Positions 43,260 to 51,490 of a DNA stretch of 64,000 bases are shown piece after piece. The stretch comes from Anaeromyxobacter soli (GTDB taxonomy: Bacteria; Myxococcota; Myxococcia; Myxococcales; Anaeromyxobacteraceae): positions 5,632 through 69,631 of the forward strand of contig NZ_JAKZLF010000023.1 of the NCBI RefSeq assembly GCF_022808855.1, read 5' to 3'. The number at the start of each line of letters is the position of its first letter. Position 1 is the first letter of the stretch. The notes below the pieces were generated by a model. That model made no database searches. It was not told where the DNA came from and saw nothing but the letters and a program-made list of their open reading frames with translations. Both the position numbers and the translations under genes were made by a program.

Positions 43260-44368
43260 CGCACCGCCCCCGTGCCGCGGTGGACCTGGATCGCGATGAG
43301 CGCGAGCGCGAGGGCGGACAGGACCAGGGTCGGCAGCTCGAGCGCGAGCGCGGCCGGGAGCGCGCCGCGCTGCGCCATCACCTCGCCGGCGCGCAGGAGC
43401 AGGTAGTGGGCGACCACCACGAGGAAGGTCGACCCCACCCCGAACGCGCGGCCCGCCCGCCGGGAGGCGCCGAGCGGGACGGCGAGCAGCGCGAACGGGA
43501 TCACCGCCAGGGCCGAGGCGATCCGCCGGTGCAGCGTCCCCTCCGCGCGCCGCGCGCCGACGACGTCTCCCTTGGCGCGCGCCTCCGCGGCGCGCGCGCG
43601 CAGCTCGGCCACGCCCTCGCGGCCGGTGCGGGACACGGCGTTGCGATCCGAGAGCGCGGTCCCGAGCCCGAGGACGACCTCGGCCCGCCGGAAGGTGGCG
43701 AGCACGTACTCGTCCGAGTCCACCTGCTCGCGGTGGACCTCGCCGTCGTCCAGGACGAGCCGCATCTCCTCCCCCGCGCCGACCGGCTCGAGCCGGCCGC
43801 CGTGGGCGAGCGCCAGCACCGGCGCGGAGGGATCGGAGCGGTCGCTGATGAGGACGTTCTCCCAGCGCCCCCCGTGGACCCGCTGCGCGTAGAGCGTGTA
43901 CCCCGGGATCTGGTCGTAGAACGTGCCCGGGCGGACGTCGTTCATGACGTTGTGCTTCACGATCTCGTTGAGCCGCGTGCGGGCCGCGTCGAGGCTCGCC
44001 GGCACCGCCTCGAGCGACAGCCAGAGCCCCACGCCCGCGACGGCGACGCCGAGCGCGAGCGGGACGGGCACGAGGAACGCCGGCGAGAACCCCGCCGCGC
44101 CGAGCGCCACCACCTCGCGGTCCTCGGCGAGCCGCCCCACCCCGAGCACGGCGCCGAGCAGGAACGCGATCGGCAGGACGTACCCGAGGAAATACGGCAG
44201 GAGGAAGACGATCACCGCGCCCACGTCCACGAGCGACACGCCCGAGCCGAAGAGCACGTCGGCCTGCGCGAGGAGCTGCGTCGCGAGCAAAATCTGGGTG
44301 AGGAACAGGAGGCCCGCCGCGAAGGGGAGCAGGATCTCCTTGGCGAGGTACCGGTGGAGGAGCCGCAA
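43256..44368 (-). CDS. lptF: LPS export ABC permease LptF
   Basis: A 370-residue YjgP/YjgQ family permease with the same layout as its downstream partner. MRLLHRYLAKEILLPFAAG is the usual LptF start, LAEDREVVALGAAGFSP near 80 is the coupling helix region, a periplasmic domain spans about 125-280, and three C-terminal helices follow. The start is TTG at 44368, chosen because family homology begins there; GAAGGG lies about 10 bases upstream, inside the purE end. It begins 4 bases after the purE stop, so purine and LPS genes share a transcript. Confidence 0.87.
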   Translation of the reverse strand: MRLLHRYLAKEILLPFAAGLLFLTQILLATQLLAQADVLFGSGVSLVDVGAVIVFLLPYFLGYVLPIAFLLGAVLGVGRLAEDREVVALGAAGFSPAFLVPVPLALGVAVAGVGLWLSLEAVPASLDAARTRLNEIVKHNVMNDVRPGTFYDQIPGYTLYAQRVHGGRWENVLISDRSDPSAPVLALAHGGRLEPVGAGEEMRLVLDDGEVHREQVDSDEYVLATFRRAEVVLGLGTALSDRNAVSRTGREGVAELRARAAEARAKGDVVGARRAEGTLHRRIASALAVIPFALLAVPLGASRRAGRAFGVGSTFLVVVAHYLLLRAGEVMAQRGALPAALALELPTLVLSALALALIAIQVHRGTGAVR

Positions 44369-44372
44369 CCGG

Positions 44373-44888
44373 CTAGCCCTTCGGCGGCGCGAGCTTCGCC
44401 TGGAGGGCGGCGTCCTTCGCGAGGACCTCTTCGGCCATCTTGCGGCGCTGCGCCCGGACGCGCTCGGCGACCTCCGCGTCCGTGCGCGCGACGATGCGCG
44501 CCGCGAGGAGCCCGGCGTTCCGCGCCCCCGCCTTGCCGATGGCGAGCGTGCCGACGGGCACGCCCGCGGGCATCTGCGCGGTCGAGAGCAGCGCGTCGAG
44601 CCCCTTCAGATCGCTCGCCGCGAGCGGCACGCCGAGGACGGGGAGCTCGGTCTCCGCGGCGCAGACGCCGGCGAGGTGCGCGGCGGAGCCGGCGCCGCAG
44701 ACGAGGACCTGGATGCCGCGGCCGGCGGCCTCGCGCGCGAGCTTGCCCGTGCGCTCCGGCGTGCGGTGCGCGGAGGAGACGTGGACCTCCGCCGGGATGC
44801 CCAGCTCGTCGAGCGCCTTCTTCGCCTCGGCCATGACCTCCCAGTCGGAGTCGGACCCCATGAGGATGAGTACCTTCGGCTCCATCAC
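44373..44888 (-). CDS. purE: N5-carboxyaminoimidazole ribonucleotide mutase (class I)
   Basis: A 171-residue PurE converting N5-CAIR to CAIR in purine synthesis. The family block is complete: LMGSDSDWEVM near residue 9, SAHRTPER near 38, CGAGSAAHLAGVCAAETELPVLGVP near 64 and MPAGVPVGTLAIGKAGARNAGL near 106. The start is GTG at 44888 (GTGA overlap with the purD stop) or the ATG codon right after it at 44885. No purK is present here. It is the second gene of the purD operon. Confidence 0.95.
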   Translation of the reverse strand: MMEPKVLILMGSDSDWEVMAEAKKALDELGIPAEVHVSSAHRTPERTGKLAREAAGRGIQVLVCGAGSAAHLAGVCAAETELPVLGVPLAASDLKGLDALLSTAQMPAGVPVGTLAIGKAGARNAGLLAARIVARTDAEVAERVRAQRRKMAEEVLAKDAALQAKLAPPKG

Positions 44889-46147
44889 GCCCTCTTGCCG
44901 ATGTCCCTGCGCAGCTGCATGCCGCGGAAGCGGATCCTGGCCGCCGCCTCATAAGCGCGGCGCGCGGCGTCGTCGAGGTCATCGCCGAGCGCGCACACCG
45001 TGAGCACGCGGCCGCCGGCGGTGACGATCCGTCCATCCCGGGCGCGCGCCGTCCCGGCGTGGAACACCTGCACGCCCTCCTCGAACGGGCCGGCGAGGCC
45101 GTCGATGGGATCCCCCGCGGCGGGCTTCGCCGGGTAGTGCTCCGCGGCGAGCACCACGCCGACTGCCGCCCGGCGGTCGAACTCGAGCGTCACGTTCGAC
45201 AGGTCTCCCTCCGCCGCGCCGAGGAGCGCGGGGACGACGTCGCTCGTCATGCGCAGCAGGATGGGCTGCGTCTCCGGGTCGCCGAGCCGCGCGTTGAACT
45301 CCAGGACCCGCGGGCCGTCGGGCGTGAGCATGAGGCCCGCGTAGAGCGCGCCGCGGAACGGGCGGCCCCGGCGGGCGAGCTCGCGGACGGCGGGCAGGAG
45401 CACGTCCCGCTCGACCATCGCCGCCACCTCCGGCGTCACCGTGGGCGTCGGCGAGAACGCGCCCATGCCGCCCGTGTTCGGGCCGCGGTCGCCGTCGAAG
45501 ATGCGCTTGTGGTCCTGCGCCGCGGCGAGCATGCGCACCCGCTCACCGTCCGTGAAGGCGATGCAGCTCGCCTCGGGCCCCTCGAGCCGGTCCTCGACCA
45601 CGACGCGCGCGCCGGCGCCGCCGTGGACCTTCTGGACGAGCATCGCGCGGAGGGCCTCCTCCGCCTCGGGGAGCTCGCCGCACACCACGACGCCCTTGCC
45701 GGCGGCGAGCCCGTCCGCCTTCACGACCACCCGCCCACCGCGCGCGCGGGCGAAGGCGAGCGCGGGCTCGAGCGCGGTGAACGTGCCGTGGCCGGCGGTC
45801 GGGATCCCGGCCGCCTCCATGATCTCCTTCGCGAACGCCTTCGAGCCCTCGATCTCCGCGGCGGCCGCGCTCGGGCCGAACACCGGGATGCCCTCGCGCG
45901 CGATGCGGTCGGCGAGGCCGGCGACGAGCGGCGCCTCCGGGCCGATCACGACGAGGTCGATCTGGTTCTCGCGCGACCAGTGCGCGATGCCCTCGACGTC
46001 GGTCGCCTCGAGCGCCACGAGCGTCGCCACCTCGGCGATGCCGGGGTTGCCGGGGGCGGCGAACAGCTCGCGGACGAGGCGGCTCCGGGAGATCTTCCAG
46101 GCGAGGGCGTGCTCGCGCCCGCCCGATCCGACGACGAGTACGCGCAT
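44885..46147 (-). CDS. purD: Phosphoribosylamine-glycine ligase
   Basis: A 420-residue GAR synthetase, ATP-grasp type, that joins glycine to phosphoribosylamine. RVLVVGSGGREHALAWKI is the diagnostic start. GPEAPLVAGLADRI lies near 75, FGPSAAAAEIEGSKAFAKEIM near 92, VVKADGLAAGKGVVV near 140, DHKRIFDGDRGPNTGGMGAFSP near 214 and FNARLGDPETQPILLRM near 288. ATG 46147 has no Shine-Dalgarno and lies 11 bases from an extended -10 box. It heads an apparent nine-gene run ending at 36966. Confidence 0.96.
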   Translation of the reverse strand: MRVLVVGSGGREHALAWKISRSRLVRELFAAPGNPGIAEVATLVALEATDVEGIAHWSRENQIDLVVIGPEAPLVAGLADRIAREGIPVFGPSAAAAEIEGSKAFAKEIMEAAGIPTAGHGTFTALEPALAFARARGGRVVVKADGLAAGKGVVVCGELPEAEEALRAMLVQKVHGGAGARVVVEDRLEGPEASCIAFTDGERVRMLAAAQDHKRIFDGDRGPNTGGMGAFSPTPTVTPEVAAMVERDVLLPAVRELARRGRPFRGALYAGLMLTPDGPRVLEFNARLGDPETQPILLRMTSDVVPALLGAAEGDLSNVTLEFDRRAAVGVVLAAEHYPAKPAAGDPIDGLAGPFEEGVQVFHAGTARARDGRIVTAGGRVLTVCALGDDLDDAARRAYEAAARIRFRGMQLRRDIGKRA

Positions 46148-46158
46148 GGAGACCCGGG

Positions 46159-46167
46159 CTTATATCA
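46159..46167 (-). promoter_or_regulatory. Extended -10 promoter of purD
   Basis: Minus-strand TGATATAAG is an extended -10 (TG-N-TATAAG) without a recognisable -35. It ends 11 bases before the ATG, so the leader would be about 4-5 bases and the transcript almost leaderless. Confidence 0.5.
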
Positions 46168-46336
46168 CGTCCCATCGGGCCACGGCGGGGGTCGGCGAGC
46201 CCTCCTCCACCCCGGCTCGGCGGCCTCCCTCCAGACCGGAAAGCCCCCCGGGAGGGCCTTTCCCGATGCGCCGGCCCGCCTCGCCAGGAGGCGTGCGAGC
46301 GCGAGGCCCGGCCGCGCCCCCGCCCTCGCCGTCACC

Positions 46337-46395
46337 CGCAGGAACGTGCCGCAGCGTCACATCGCAGGAACGTGCCGCAGCGTCACATCGCAGGA
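46337..46395. repeat. 26-base tandem repeat, 2.3 copies
   Basis: Two identical 26-base units (46337-46362 and 46363-46388) beginning CGCAGGAACGTGCCGCAG are followed by the first 7 bases of a third, after which the sequence diverges but still resembles the unit (CGCAGGAGTGCCGCGAG). The units are perfect copies, which implies recent duplication or selection. Confidence 0.9.
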
Positions 46396-46456
46396 GTGCC
46401 GCGAGCGCCGCGCCAGCCCTGGCCGCAGCAGGGACGAGCCCGCGCGGGGAGCGCCC

Positions 46457-48031
46457 TCAGTGCCGGAAGTGCCGCATCCCCGTGGCGACCATCGCCACCC
46501 CGGCGGCGTCCGCCGCCTCGATCACCTCGGCGTCGCGGATCGAGCCGCCCGGCTGGATGATCGCGGTCGCGCCGGCCTTGATGATCTCCTCGACCCCGTC
46601 CTTGAACGGGAAGAACGCGTCCGAGCCGACCGCCGAGCCGGCGAGCTGGAGCTGCGCCTTCATGCGCGCGGTCTTCACCGACTCGACCCGGCTCGTCTGC
46701 CCACCGCCGATCCCGACCGTCCGGCGCTCCCGCGCGAACACGATCGCGTTCGACTTCACGTGCTTCACGACCTTCCACGCGAAGAGCAGATCCTGCCACT
46801 CCGCGTCGGTCGGCGCGCGCTTCGTCATCACCTTGCAGTCCTCGCGGCGGATCGCGCCCAGATCGCGGTCCATCACGAGCAGGCCGCCCGGGATCGAGCG
46901 GAGCTCGCGGAGCTCCTCCGGGCGGCGGGTCCAGCTCGCGCGCGGCGCGGCGAGGCGCGGCGCCTCGAGCAGCCGCAGGTTCTTCTTCGCGGCGAGCGCG
47001 GCGCGCGCCGCGGCGTCGTAGCCCGGCGCGATGACGCACTCGAGGAACAGGTCCGTGAGCTCCTTGGCGGCCGCGGCGTCCACCGGGCGGTTGAGCGCGA
47101 CGATGCCGCCGAACGCGGAGACGGGATCGCACTCGCGCGCGCGGGCGAACGCCTCGGCGGGCGTCGCGCCGAGCGACACGCCGCACGGCGTGTTGTGCTT
47201 GATGACGACGCAGGCGACCTCGTCGTGCTCCTTGAGGGCGGCGAGCGAGGCCTCGAGATCGAGCAGGTTGTTGTAGCTGAGCTCCTTGCCCTGCAGCACC
47301 TTCGCGAACGAGACCGTCGGCTCGTCCGGCTCCCGGCCGGCGCGGTAGAACGCGCCCGCCTGGTGCGGGTTCTCGCCGTAGCGGAGATCCTGGGCCTTCG
47401 TGTAGACGGCGCCGAGCGTCGCGGGGAAGTGCGCCGGCGGCGCCTCCGGCGTCTCGCGCGCAGTGAGGTACTCGGAGATCGCGGCGTCGTACGCGGCGGT
47501 GTGCGCGAACGCCTTCTTCATGAGATCGAAGCGCGTCTGGCCGGAGAGGTCGCGCGAGGCCTCGAGCTCGGCCGCGACGCGCTCGTAGTCCGCGGGGTCC
47601 ACGACGACGCCCACGTGCGCCGCGTTCTTCGCCGCGCTGCGGACCATGGTCGGCCCGCCGATGTCGATCTCCTCGACGCACTCCCAGAACGGCTTCCCCG
47701 CCGCGACCGCCTCGCGGAACGGGTAGAGGTTCACGACGACGAGGTCGATGGGCGGGATGTCCCGCGCCTTCACGTCCGCCTCGTCCGAGGCGAGCCCGCG
47801 GCGATAGAGGATCCCGCCGTGCACCCGCGGGTGGAGCGTCTTCACGCGGCCGCCCAGGATCTCGGGGGCCTGCGTGTAGTCGCCCACCGGGACCACCGGG
47901 ATGCCCGCGTCTGCGAGCGCGCGCTGCGTGCCGCCGGTGGAGAGGATCTCGACCCCGAGCGCGGCGAGGCGCTTCGCGAACGGGACGAGGCCCGTCTTGT
48001 CGGAGACGGAGACGAGAGCGCGGCGGACCAT
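46457..48031 (-). CDS. purH: Bifunctional AICAR transformylase/IMP cyclohydrolase
   Basis: A 524-residue PurH catalysing the last two steps of IMP synthesis. The N-terminal MGS-like cyclohydrolase domain has ALVSVSDKTGLVPFAKRL and ILSTGGTQRAL near residue 30, and GRVKTLHPRVHGGIL near 62. The transformylase domain has LRYGENPHQAGAFY near 215, VIKHNTPCGV near 278 (catalytic Lys/His), DPVSAFGGIVALNR near 303 and SDAFFPFKDGVEE near 475. ATG 48031 is chosen over an in-frame GTG at 48040 because GGAGG lies 8 bases before the ATG. Confidence 0.96.
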   Translation of the reverse strand: MVRRALVSVSDKTGLVPFAKRLAALGVEILSTGGTQRALADAGIPVVPVGDYTQAPEILGGRVKTLHPRVHGGILYRRGLASDEADVKARDIPPIDLVVVNLYPFREAVAAGKPFWECVEEIDIGGPTMVRSAAKNAAHVGVVVDPADYERVAAELEASRDLSGQTRFDLMKKAFAHTAAYDAAISEYLTARETPEAPPAHFPATLGAVYTKAQDLRYGENPHQAGAFYRAGREPDEPTVSFAKVLQGKELSYNNLLDLEASLAALKEHDEVACVVIKHNTPCGVSLGATPAEAFARARECDPVSAFGGIVALNRPVDAAAAKELTDLFLECVIAPGYDAAARAALAAKKNLRLLEAPRLAAPRASWTRRPEELRELRSIPGGLLVMDRDLGAIRREDCKVMTKRAPTDAEWQDLLFAWKVVKHVKSNAIVFARERRTVGIGGGQTSRVESVKTARMKAQLQLAGSAVGSDAFFPFKDGVEEIIKAGATAIIQPGGSIRDAEVIEAADAAGVAMVATGMRHFRH

Positions 48032-48057
48032 TTTGAACACCTCCGGGAAGGGGTGCC

Positions 48058-48086
48058 CTTGTAGCCCGCGCCGCCGGAGGATTCAA
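48058..48086 (-). promoter_or_regulatory. Candidate purH promoter
   Basis: Minus-strand TTGAAT (48086-48081) and TACAAG (48063-48058) with a 17-base spacer. The start would lie about 20 bases before the ATG, leaving room for the GGAGG ribosome-binding site. Confidence 0.55.
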
Positions 48087-48170
48087 CGGGTGAGCGGCGG
48101 GGCCGCGCGCCGCACCCCCGCCGCCCGCCCGCCGCCGCTGCTGCCCGCCGGCGGCTGGCCGACCCGCGAA

Positions 48171-48764
48171 TCAATCCAGGAGATCGTCCGCCCCGCAGCC
48201 GCCGGGCGAGCGCGGCTCGTCCTCGGCGATGGTCCGCAGCTTGGCGAGCCCCCGCGTCTCGACCTGACGGATGCGCTCGCGGGTCAGGTTCATGATCGAC
48301 CCGACCTCCTCGAGCGTGATCCCGCCGCGGTCCGCGACGTCGAGCGCGCACGTCTCGTCGAGCTCCCAGACCTCGCGATCCGGGAAGTTCAGCTTGATCG
48401 ACCCGGTGGCGGGGTTCACGTCCAGGTAGAGGTGGTGCTTGCAGGCGATGAACATGCAGGGGCGCGGACCGTTCGCGCACTCCGCCCGCGAGCGTGGCCG
48501 GCTCGCCTCGATCTCCCGCACCGTCGCCTCGAGCTCGGGATCGACGATCCCGAAGGCGCGCTGGCGCCGGAGCTCGCGCGCGATCTCCTTGCGCGACATC
48601 GTCTTCGACCGCCGGCGGCCGCGCTTGTCGTCGATGTCGCCTTCGAGGTCGAGGTCGCCGTCCTCCGGCGCGCCGCCCACCGGGCCCACCAGCAGCTCCT
48701 CCCCGTCCTCGCGCGCCTCGTCGCCGGCCTGGATCTGCGGCTCGCTCCGCTTCGCCTCGCTCAT
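48171..48764 (-). CDS. Sigma-70 region 4-like DNA-binding protein with Cys-rich motif
   Basis: A 197-residue protein with no sigma regions 1-3. Residues 1-55 are acidic and probably disordered ([12 protein letters not shown]). [21 protein letters not shown] near 50 is basic. Residues 90-115 hold a cysteine cluster ([22 protein letters not shown]). Residues 145-185 match sigma region 4.2: [21 protein letters not shown], then LAKLR. The HTH should bind a -35-like sequence, and the Cys/His cluster may bind a metal; both are inferences. It follows the MerR gene by 80 bases on the same strand. A role as regulator rather than true sigma factor seems likely. Confidence 0.7.
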   Translation of the reverse strand: MSEAKRSEPQIQAGDEAREDGEELLVGPVGGAPEDGDLDLEGDIDDKRGRRRSKTMSRKEIARELRRQRAFGIVDPELEATVREIEASRPRSRAECANGPRPCMFIACKHHLYLDVNPATGSIKLNFPDREVWELDETCALDVADRGGITLEEVGSIMNLTRERIRQVETRGLAKLRTIAEDEPRSPGGCGADDLLD

Positions 48765-48844
48765 CCCCTGCCCTCCCTCTCCACCGTCCACCGCGGCCTG
48801 AGCGCCGCACCGTCCACCAGGCGCCGGGCCGGCGCCCACGATCG

Positions 48845-49354
48845 TCACGCCCCGGCGGCCTCCGCCGGGACGGTCGCGACCGCGCCTCCCACCTTCTCGA
48901 GCCTCCCGAGCGCGCTGCGCGCCTCGCGCTCCGCGCGGGAGAGCTCCTCCTCGAACTGCTTGCGGCGCGGGTGCGCCCGCGCCTTCTGCGACAGCTGCGC
49001 CACGAGCTCGTTGAGCCCCTTCTCGACGTCCTCGAGCTGGTTGCGAACCGTGACGAAGCTCCCGCGGATGTCCTCGACCGTGTAGCCCTCCGCCATCATC
49101 CGCTTGATGAGCGCGATCCGCCGCACGACCGAGACCGGGTAGAGCCCGGTCGACCCGGTGTGCTTGCCCTTCCGGCCGACGCGCCGGCTCCGGGGCAAGA
49201 GCCCCATCTGCACGTACTTCCGGAACGTCGAGGCGGAGAGCCGAGCGCCCTTCGACTCGAAGAGGCGCACCACCTCGCCGCTCGTGATTCCACCCGCACG
49301 CTCGCGCTCGACGCGGGCGATCTCTTCGGTGCGGAGGTACTCGGCTGGGTTCAT
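48845..49354 (-). CDS. MerR family transcriptional regulator
   Basis: A 169-residue MerR-type regulator. The winged HTH covers about residues 22-100: [20 protein letters not shown] is the first helix pair, [20 protein letters not shown] the recognition and wing part, and [25 protein letters not shown] the second helix set. A dimerisation coiled coil runs to about 155. There is no effector-binding domain and no conserved metal cysteines. ATG 49354 has only a weak upstream AAGAAG. A palindrome lies between its promoter hexamers, which suggests self-regulation. Confidence 0.85.
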   Translation of the reverse strand: MNPAEYLRTEEIARVERERAGGITSGEVVRLFESKGARLSASTFRKYVQMGLLPRSRRVGRKGKHTGSTGLYPVSVVRRIALIKRMMAEGYTVEDIRGSFVTVRNQLEDVEKGLNELVAQLSQKARAHPRRKQFEEELSRAEREARSALGRLEKVGGAVATVPAEAAGA

Positions 49355-49388
49355 GGATCGAAAATCTTCTTTTGGAAACTTGATTTGG

Positions 49389-49418
49389 AAGGTACTCCAC
49401 TGAGTGGCAGAGGGTCAA
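49389..49418 (-). promoter_or_regulatory. Candidate MerR promoter with palindrome in the spacer
   Basis: Minus-strand TTGACC (49418-49413) and TACCTT (49394-49389) with an 18-base spacer that contains the perfect palindrome CCACTCAGTGG (49397-49407). MerR proteins typically bind a dyad between -35 and -10, so this is a natural autoregulatory site for the adjacent gene. Confidence 0.5.
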
Positions 49419-49626
49419 CCGAGACCGGTGGTCCCTGAGGGAGGGCGTCTTGTCGCAGGGTCAGCGGTGGCAGCGACCGCGCGTCACTGCGACCGGAGGC
49501 GGGCGATCCACCCGGGGTGCGCGGTGAGCGGGGACGGTCGCCGTCCGTCGAGGAACGGAGCGGCGATCAAAGGCGGGCTCGGATCGACCGGGGGCCGGGG
49601 CGATCGCGGCGGCAGCGCCGCCGGGC

Positions 49627-51393
49627 TCAGCGCGCGCCAGGCCGCGCGAGCACGACCGTTCGTCGGCCGGGCGTGATCGTGACCACTCGCACGTCCGCGC
49701 CCTTGGGATGGTCCACGCGGACCCGGTAGCGGCCCGCCGGCAGGCGAACGTCGAGCGGCGTCTCGCCGAGGCGCGCGCCGTTCACGTGGACCGTCCCCCA
49801 CGGCACCGCGTTCACGCCGAGCACGCCCAGCCCCGACGACGCCGCGGGGAGGGCGAGGCCGTTGAGGCTCGGCGCGATCCGCAGCGCCTCGATCGCGGGG
49901 AGCGGCGAGAGCTGCAGCCCGCGCCCGCCCGGTGGCTCCGCCGCGGGCGCCGCGCGAGGCCCGGTCGGCTCCGCGGGCGGGGGCGCGTCTGACGCGACGC
50001 TCGCCTCGTGCGGCTCGTTCACGCCGGAAGGAGACGGCAGCCCGGAGGACCGGTCCGAGGGCGACGGGTGGGTGAGGGACGCGGGCGCCAGCGAGGCGCG
50101 AGCGGCGTCTCCGGGCGGAAGGGCCGCGGCAGCGCCCGCGCCGCGCGCGGGGTCCGAGGCCGCCGCGCGAACCGGCTGCAGCGCCACGGCCTCGCGCCTC
50201 GCTCCCCGCCGCAGGGCGAGGCCGGCAGCGAGCGCGAGGGCGACCGCGACCAGGGCGAGGACGAGCGCGCGCCGGGGCGTGCGACGGCGAGCCGACGGCG
50301 CGGCGGTGCGGGTGGCGGACTCCTCCCGCAGCTCGCCGCTCGGGACCGGGCGGGCGCTCGCCTCGGCCTCGAGGGTCGCCGCCGGCGGAGCGGACACCCG
50401 GGTCGCCCCACCCACCGGCTCCGCCGCGACGGGCACCGGCCTCACGCGCGTGCGCTCCGGCGCGGGCGCGGGGGCGGGCCCCTCCGGCCAGAGCGCCTGC
50501 ATGAGCGCGCGCAGATCCACGTCCGCGGGCGAGCGCGTGATCCGCAGGAGCACGCGGGCGAGCGACTCCGCCAGCCCCTCCGCCGACGCCGTCCGCCGCT
50601 CCACGTCGCGCTCGAGGGCGCCCAGGACGACGGCGTCGAGCTCGGGCGGCACCTCCTCGTTCCACGCCGACGGCGGGGAGACGACCGCCTCGCCGAGCAC
50701 CGCGCCGAAGGTCGCCGCCTCGGAGTCGCGCGCGAAGAGCCGGCGACCCGCGCAGAGCTCCCACAGCACGACCCCGAGCGCGAACACGTCCGCCCTCGCG
50801 TCCACGGGCTCGCCGCGCGCCTGCTCCGGCGCCATGTACGCGAGCTTGCCCTTGAGCGTTCCCGGCGCGGTGAGCCCCGCCCGGCCCATCGCGCGGGCGA
50901 TGCCGAAGTCCGCGAGCTTCACCTCGCCCTCGAACGACACGAGCACGTTGTGCGGGGAGACGTCGCGGTGGACGAGGCCGAGCGGGCGGCCGCCGTCCCC
51001 GAGGCGGTGGGCGTAGGCGAGCCCCTTCGCGACCTCGGCGGCGACGTGGACCGCGCGCGGGAGCCCGAGCCGGACGCCGCGCTCGCGCGCCCGCTCCACG
51101 ACGCGGCCGAGGTGGTGCCCGCGCACGAGCTCCATCGCGATGTAGTACCGGCCGTCGATCTGGTCGAACTCGAAGACCTGGACGACGTTCGCGTGGCCGA
51201 GGCGCGAGGCGAGCCGCGCCTCCTCGATGAACATGCGGACGAAGGCGCCCTCGGCCTCGTGCTCGCCGCGCACGAGCTTCAGCGCGACCTCCTTCACCAC
51301 GCCGGCCGCGAGGGTGACCTCCGCGCGCCACACGTCCGCCATGCCGCCGGAGGCGAGCGGCTCGACGAGCCGGTACTTTCCGAACGCGCGCAC
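49627..51393 (-). CDS. Membrane Ser/Thr protein kinase with PEGA domain
   Basis: A 588-residue PknB-like kinase. The catalytic domain covers 1-275: glycine loop PLASGGMADVWRAE near 12, VALKLVRGE near 36 (ATP lysine), HRDVSPHNVLV starting at residue 142 (the catalytic loop, in the form common in myxobacteria), KLADFGIARAM near 162 (DFG) and AYMAPEQARGEP near 187. A Pro-rich linker leads to one membrane helix near 375-393 (ALVLALVAVALALAAGLAL), then an extracytoplasmic region rich in Pro/Ala/Ser ending in a PEGA-type beta domain (GTVHVNGARLGETPLDVRLP). The start is GTG 51393. The signal and targets are unknown. Confidence 0.9.
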   Translation of the reverse strand: MRAFGKYRLVEPLASGGMADVWRAEVTLAAGVVKEVALKLVRGEHEAEGAFVRMFIEEARLASRLGHANVVQVFEFDQIDGRYYIAMELVRGHHLGRVVERARERGVRLGLPRAVHVAAEVAKGLAYAHRLGDGGRPLGLVHRDVSPHNVLVSFEGEVKLADFGIARAMGRAGLTAPGTLKGKLAYMAPEQARGEPVDARADVFALGVVLWELCAGRRLFARDSEAATFGAVLGEAVVSPPSAWNEEVPPELDAVVLGALERDVERRTASAEGLAESLARVLLRITRSPADVDLRALMQALWPEGPAPAPAPERTRVRPVPVAAEPVGGATRVSAPPAATLEAEASARPVPSGELREESATRTAAPSARRRTPRRALVLALVAVALALAAGLALRRGARREAVALQPVRAAASDPARGAGAAAALPPGDAARASLAPASLTHPSPSDRSSGLPSPSGVNEPHEASVASDAPPPAEPTGPRAAPAAEPPGGRGLQLSPLPAIEALRIAPSLNGLALPAASSGLGVLGVNAVPWGTVHVNGARLGETPLDVRLPAGRYRVRVDHPKGADVRVVTITPGRRTVVLARPGAR

Positions 51394-51425
51394 GCGCGCC
51401 GGATTCTACGACCGCCGGACTGTGA

Positions 51426-51465
51426 CGGAAAGGAAAGGGCGCGGCCGGACGGACCGGCCGCGCCC
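51426..51465 (-). terminator. Intrinsic terminator after the DUF4091 gene
   Basis: GGGCGCGGCCGG (51437-51448) and CCGGCCGCGCCC (51454-51465) pair as a 12-bp stem with a 5-base loop. On the minus strand it is followed by TTTCCTTTCC. It sits 25 bases after the DUF4091 stop and upstream of the kinase start. Confidence 0.75.
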
Positions 51466-51490
51466 CTCTGCGCACACGTGACGGTGGGTA

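Larger units (their letters stand above)
46148..46456. other. Intergenic region between purH and purD
   Basis: 309 bases without a convincing gene. It contains the purD -10 box near its low end, a GC-rich middle with GGAGGCGTGCGAG-like sequence, and a 26-base tandem repeat at 46337-46395 (listed separately). Confidence 0.5.
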
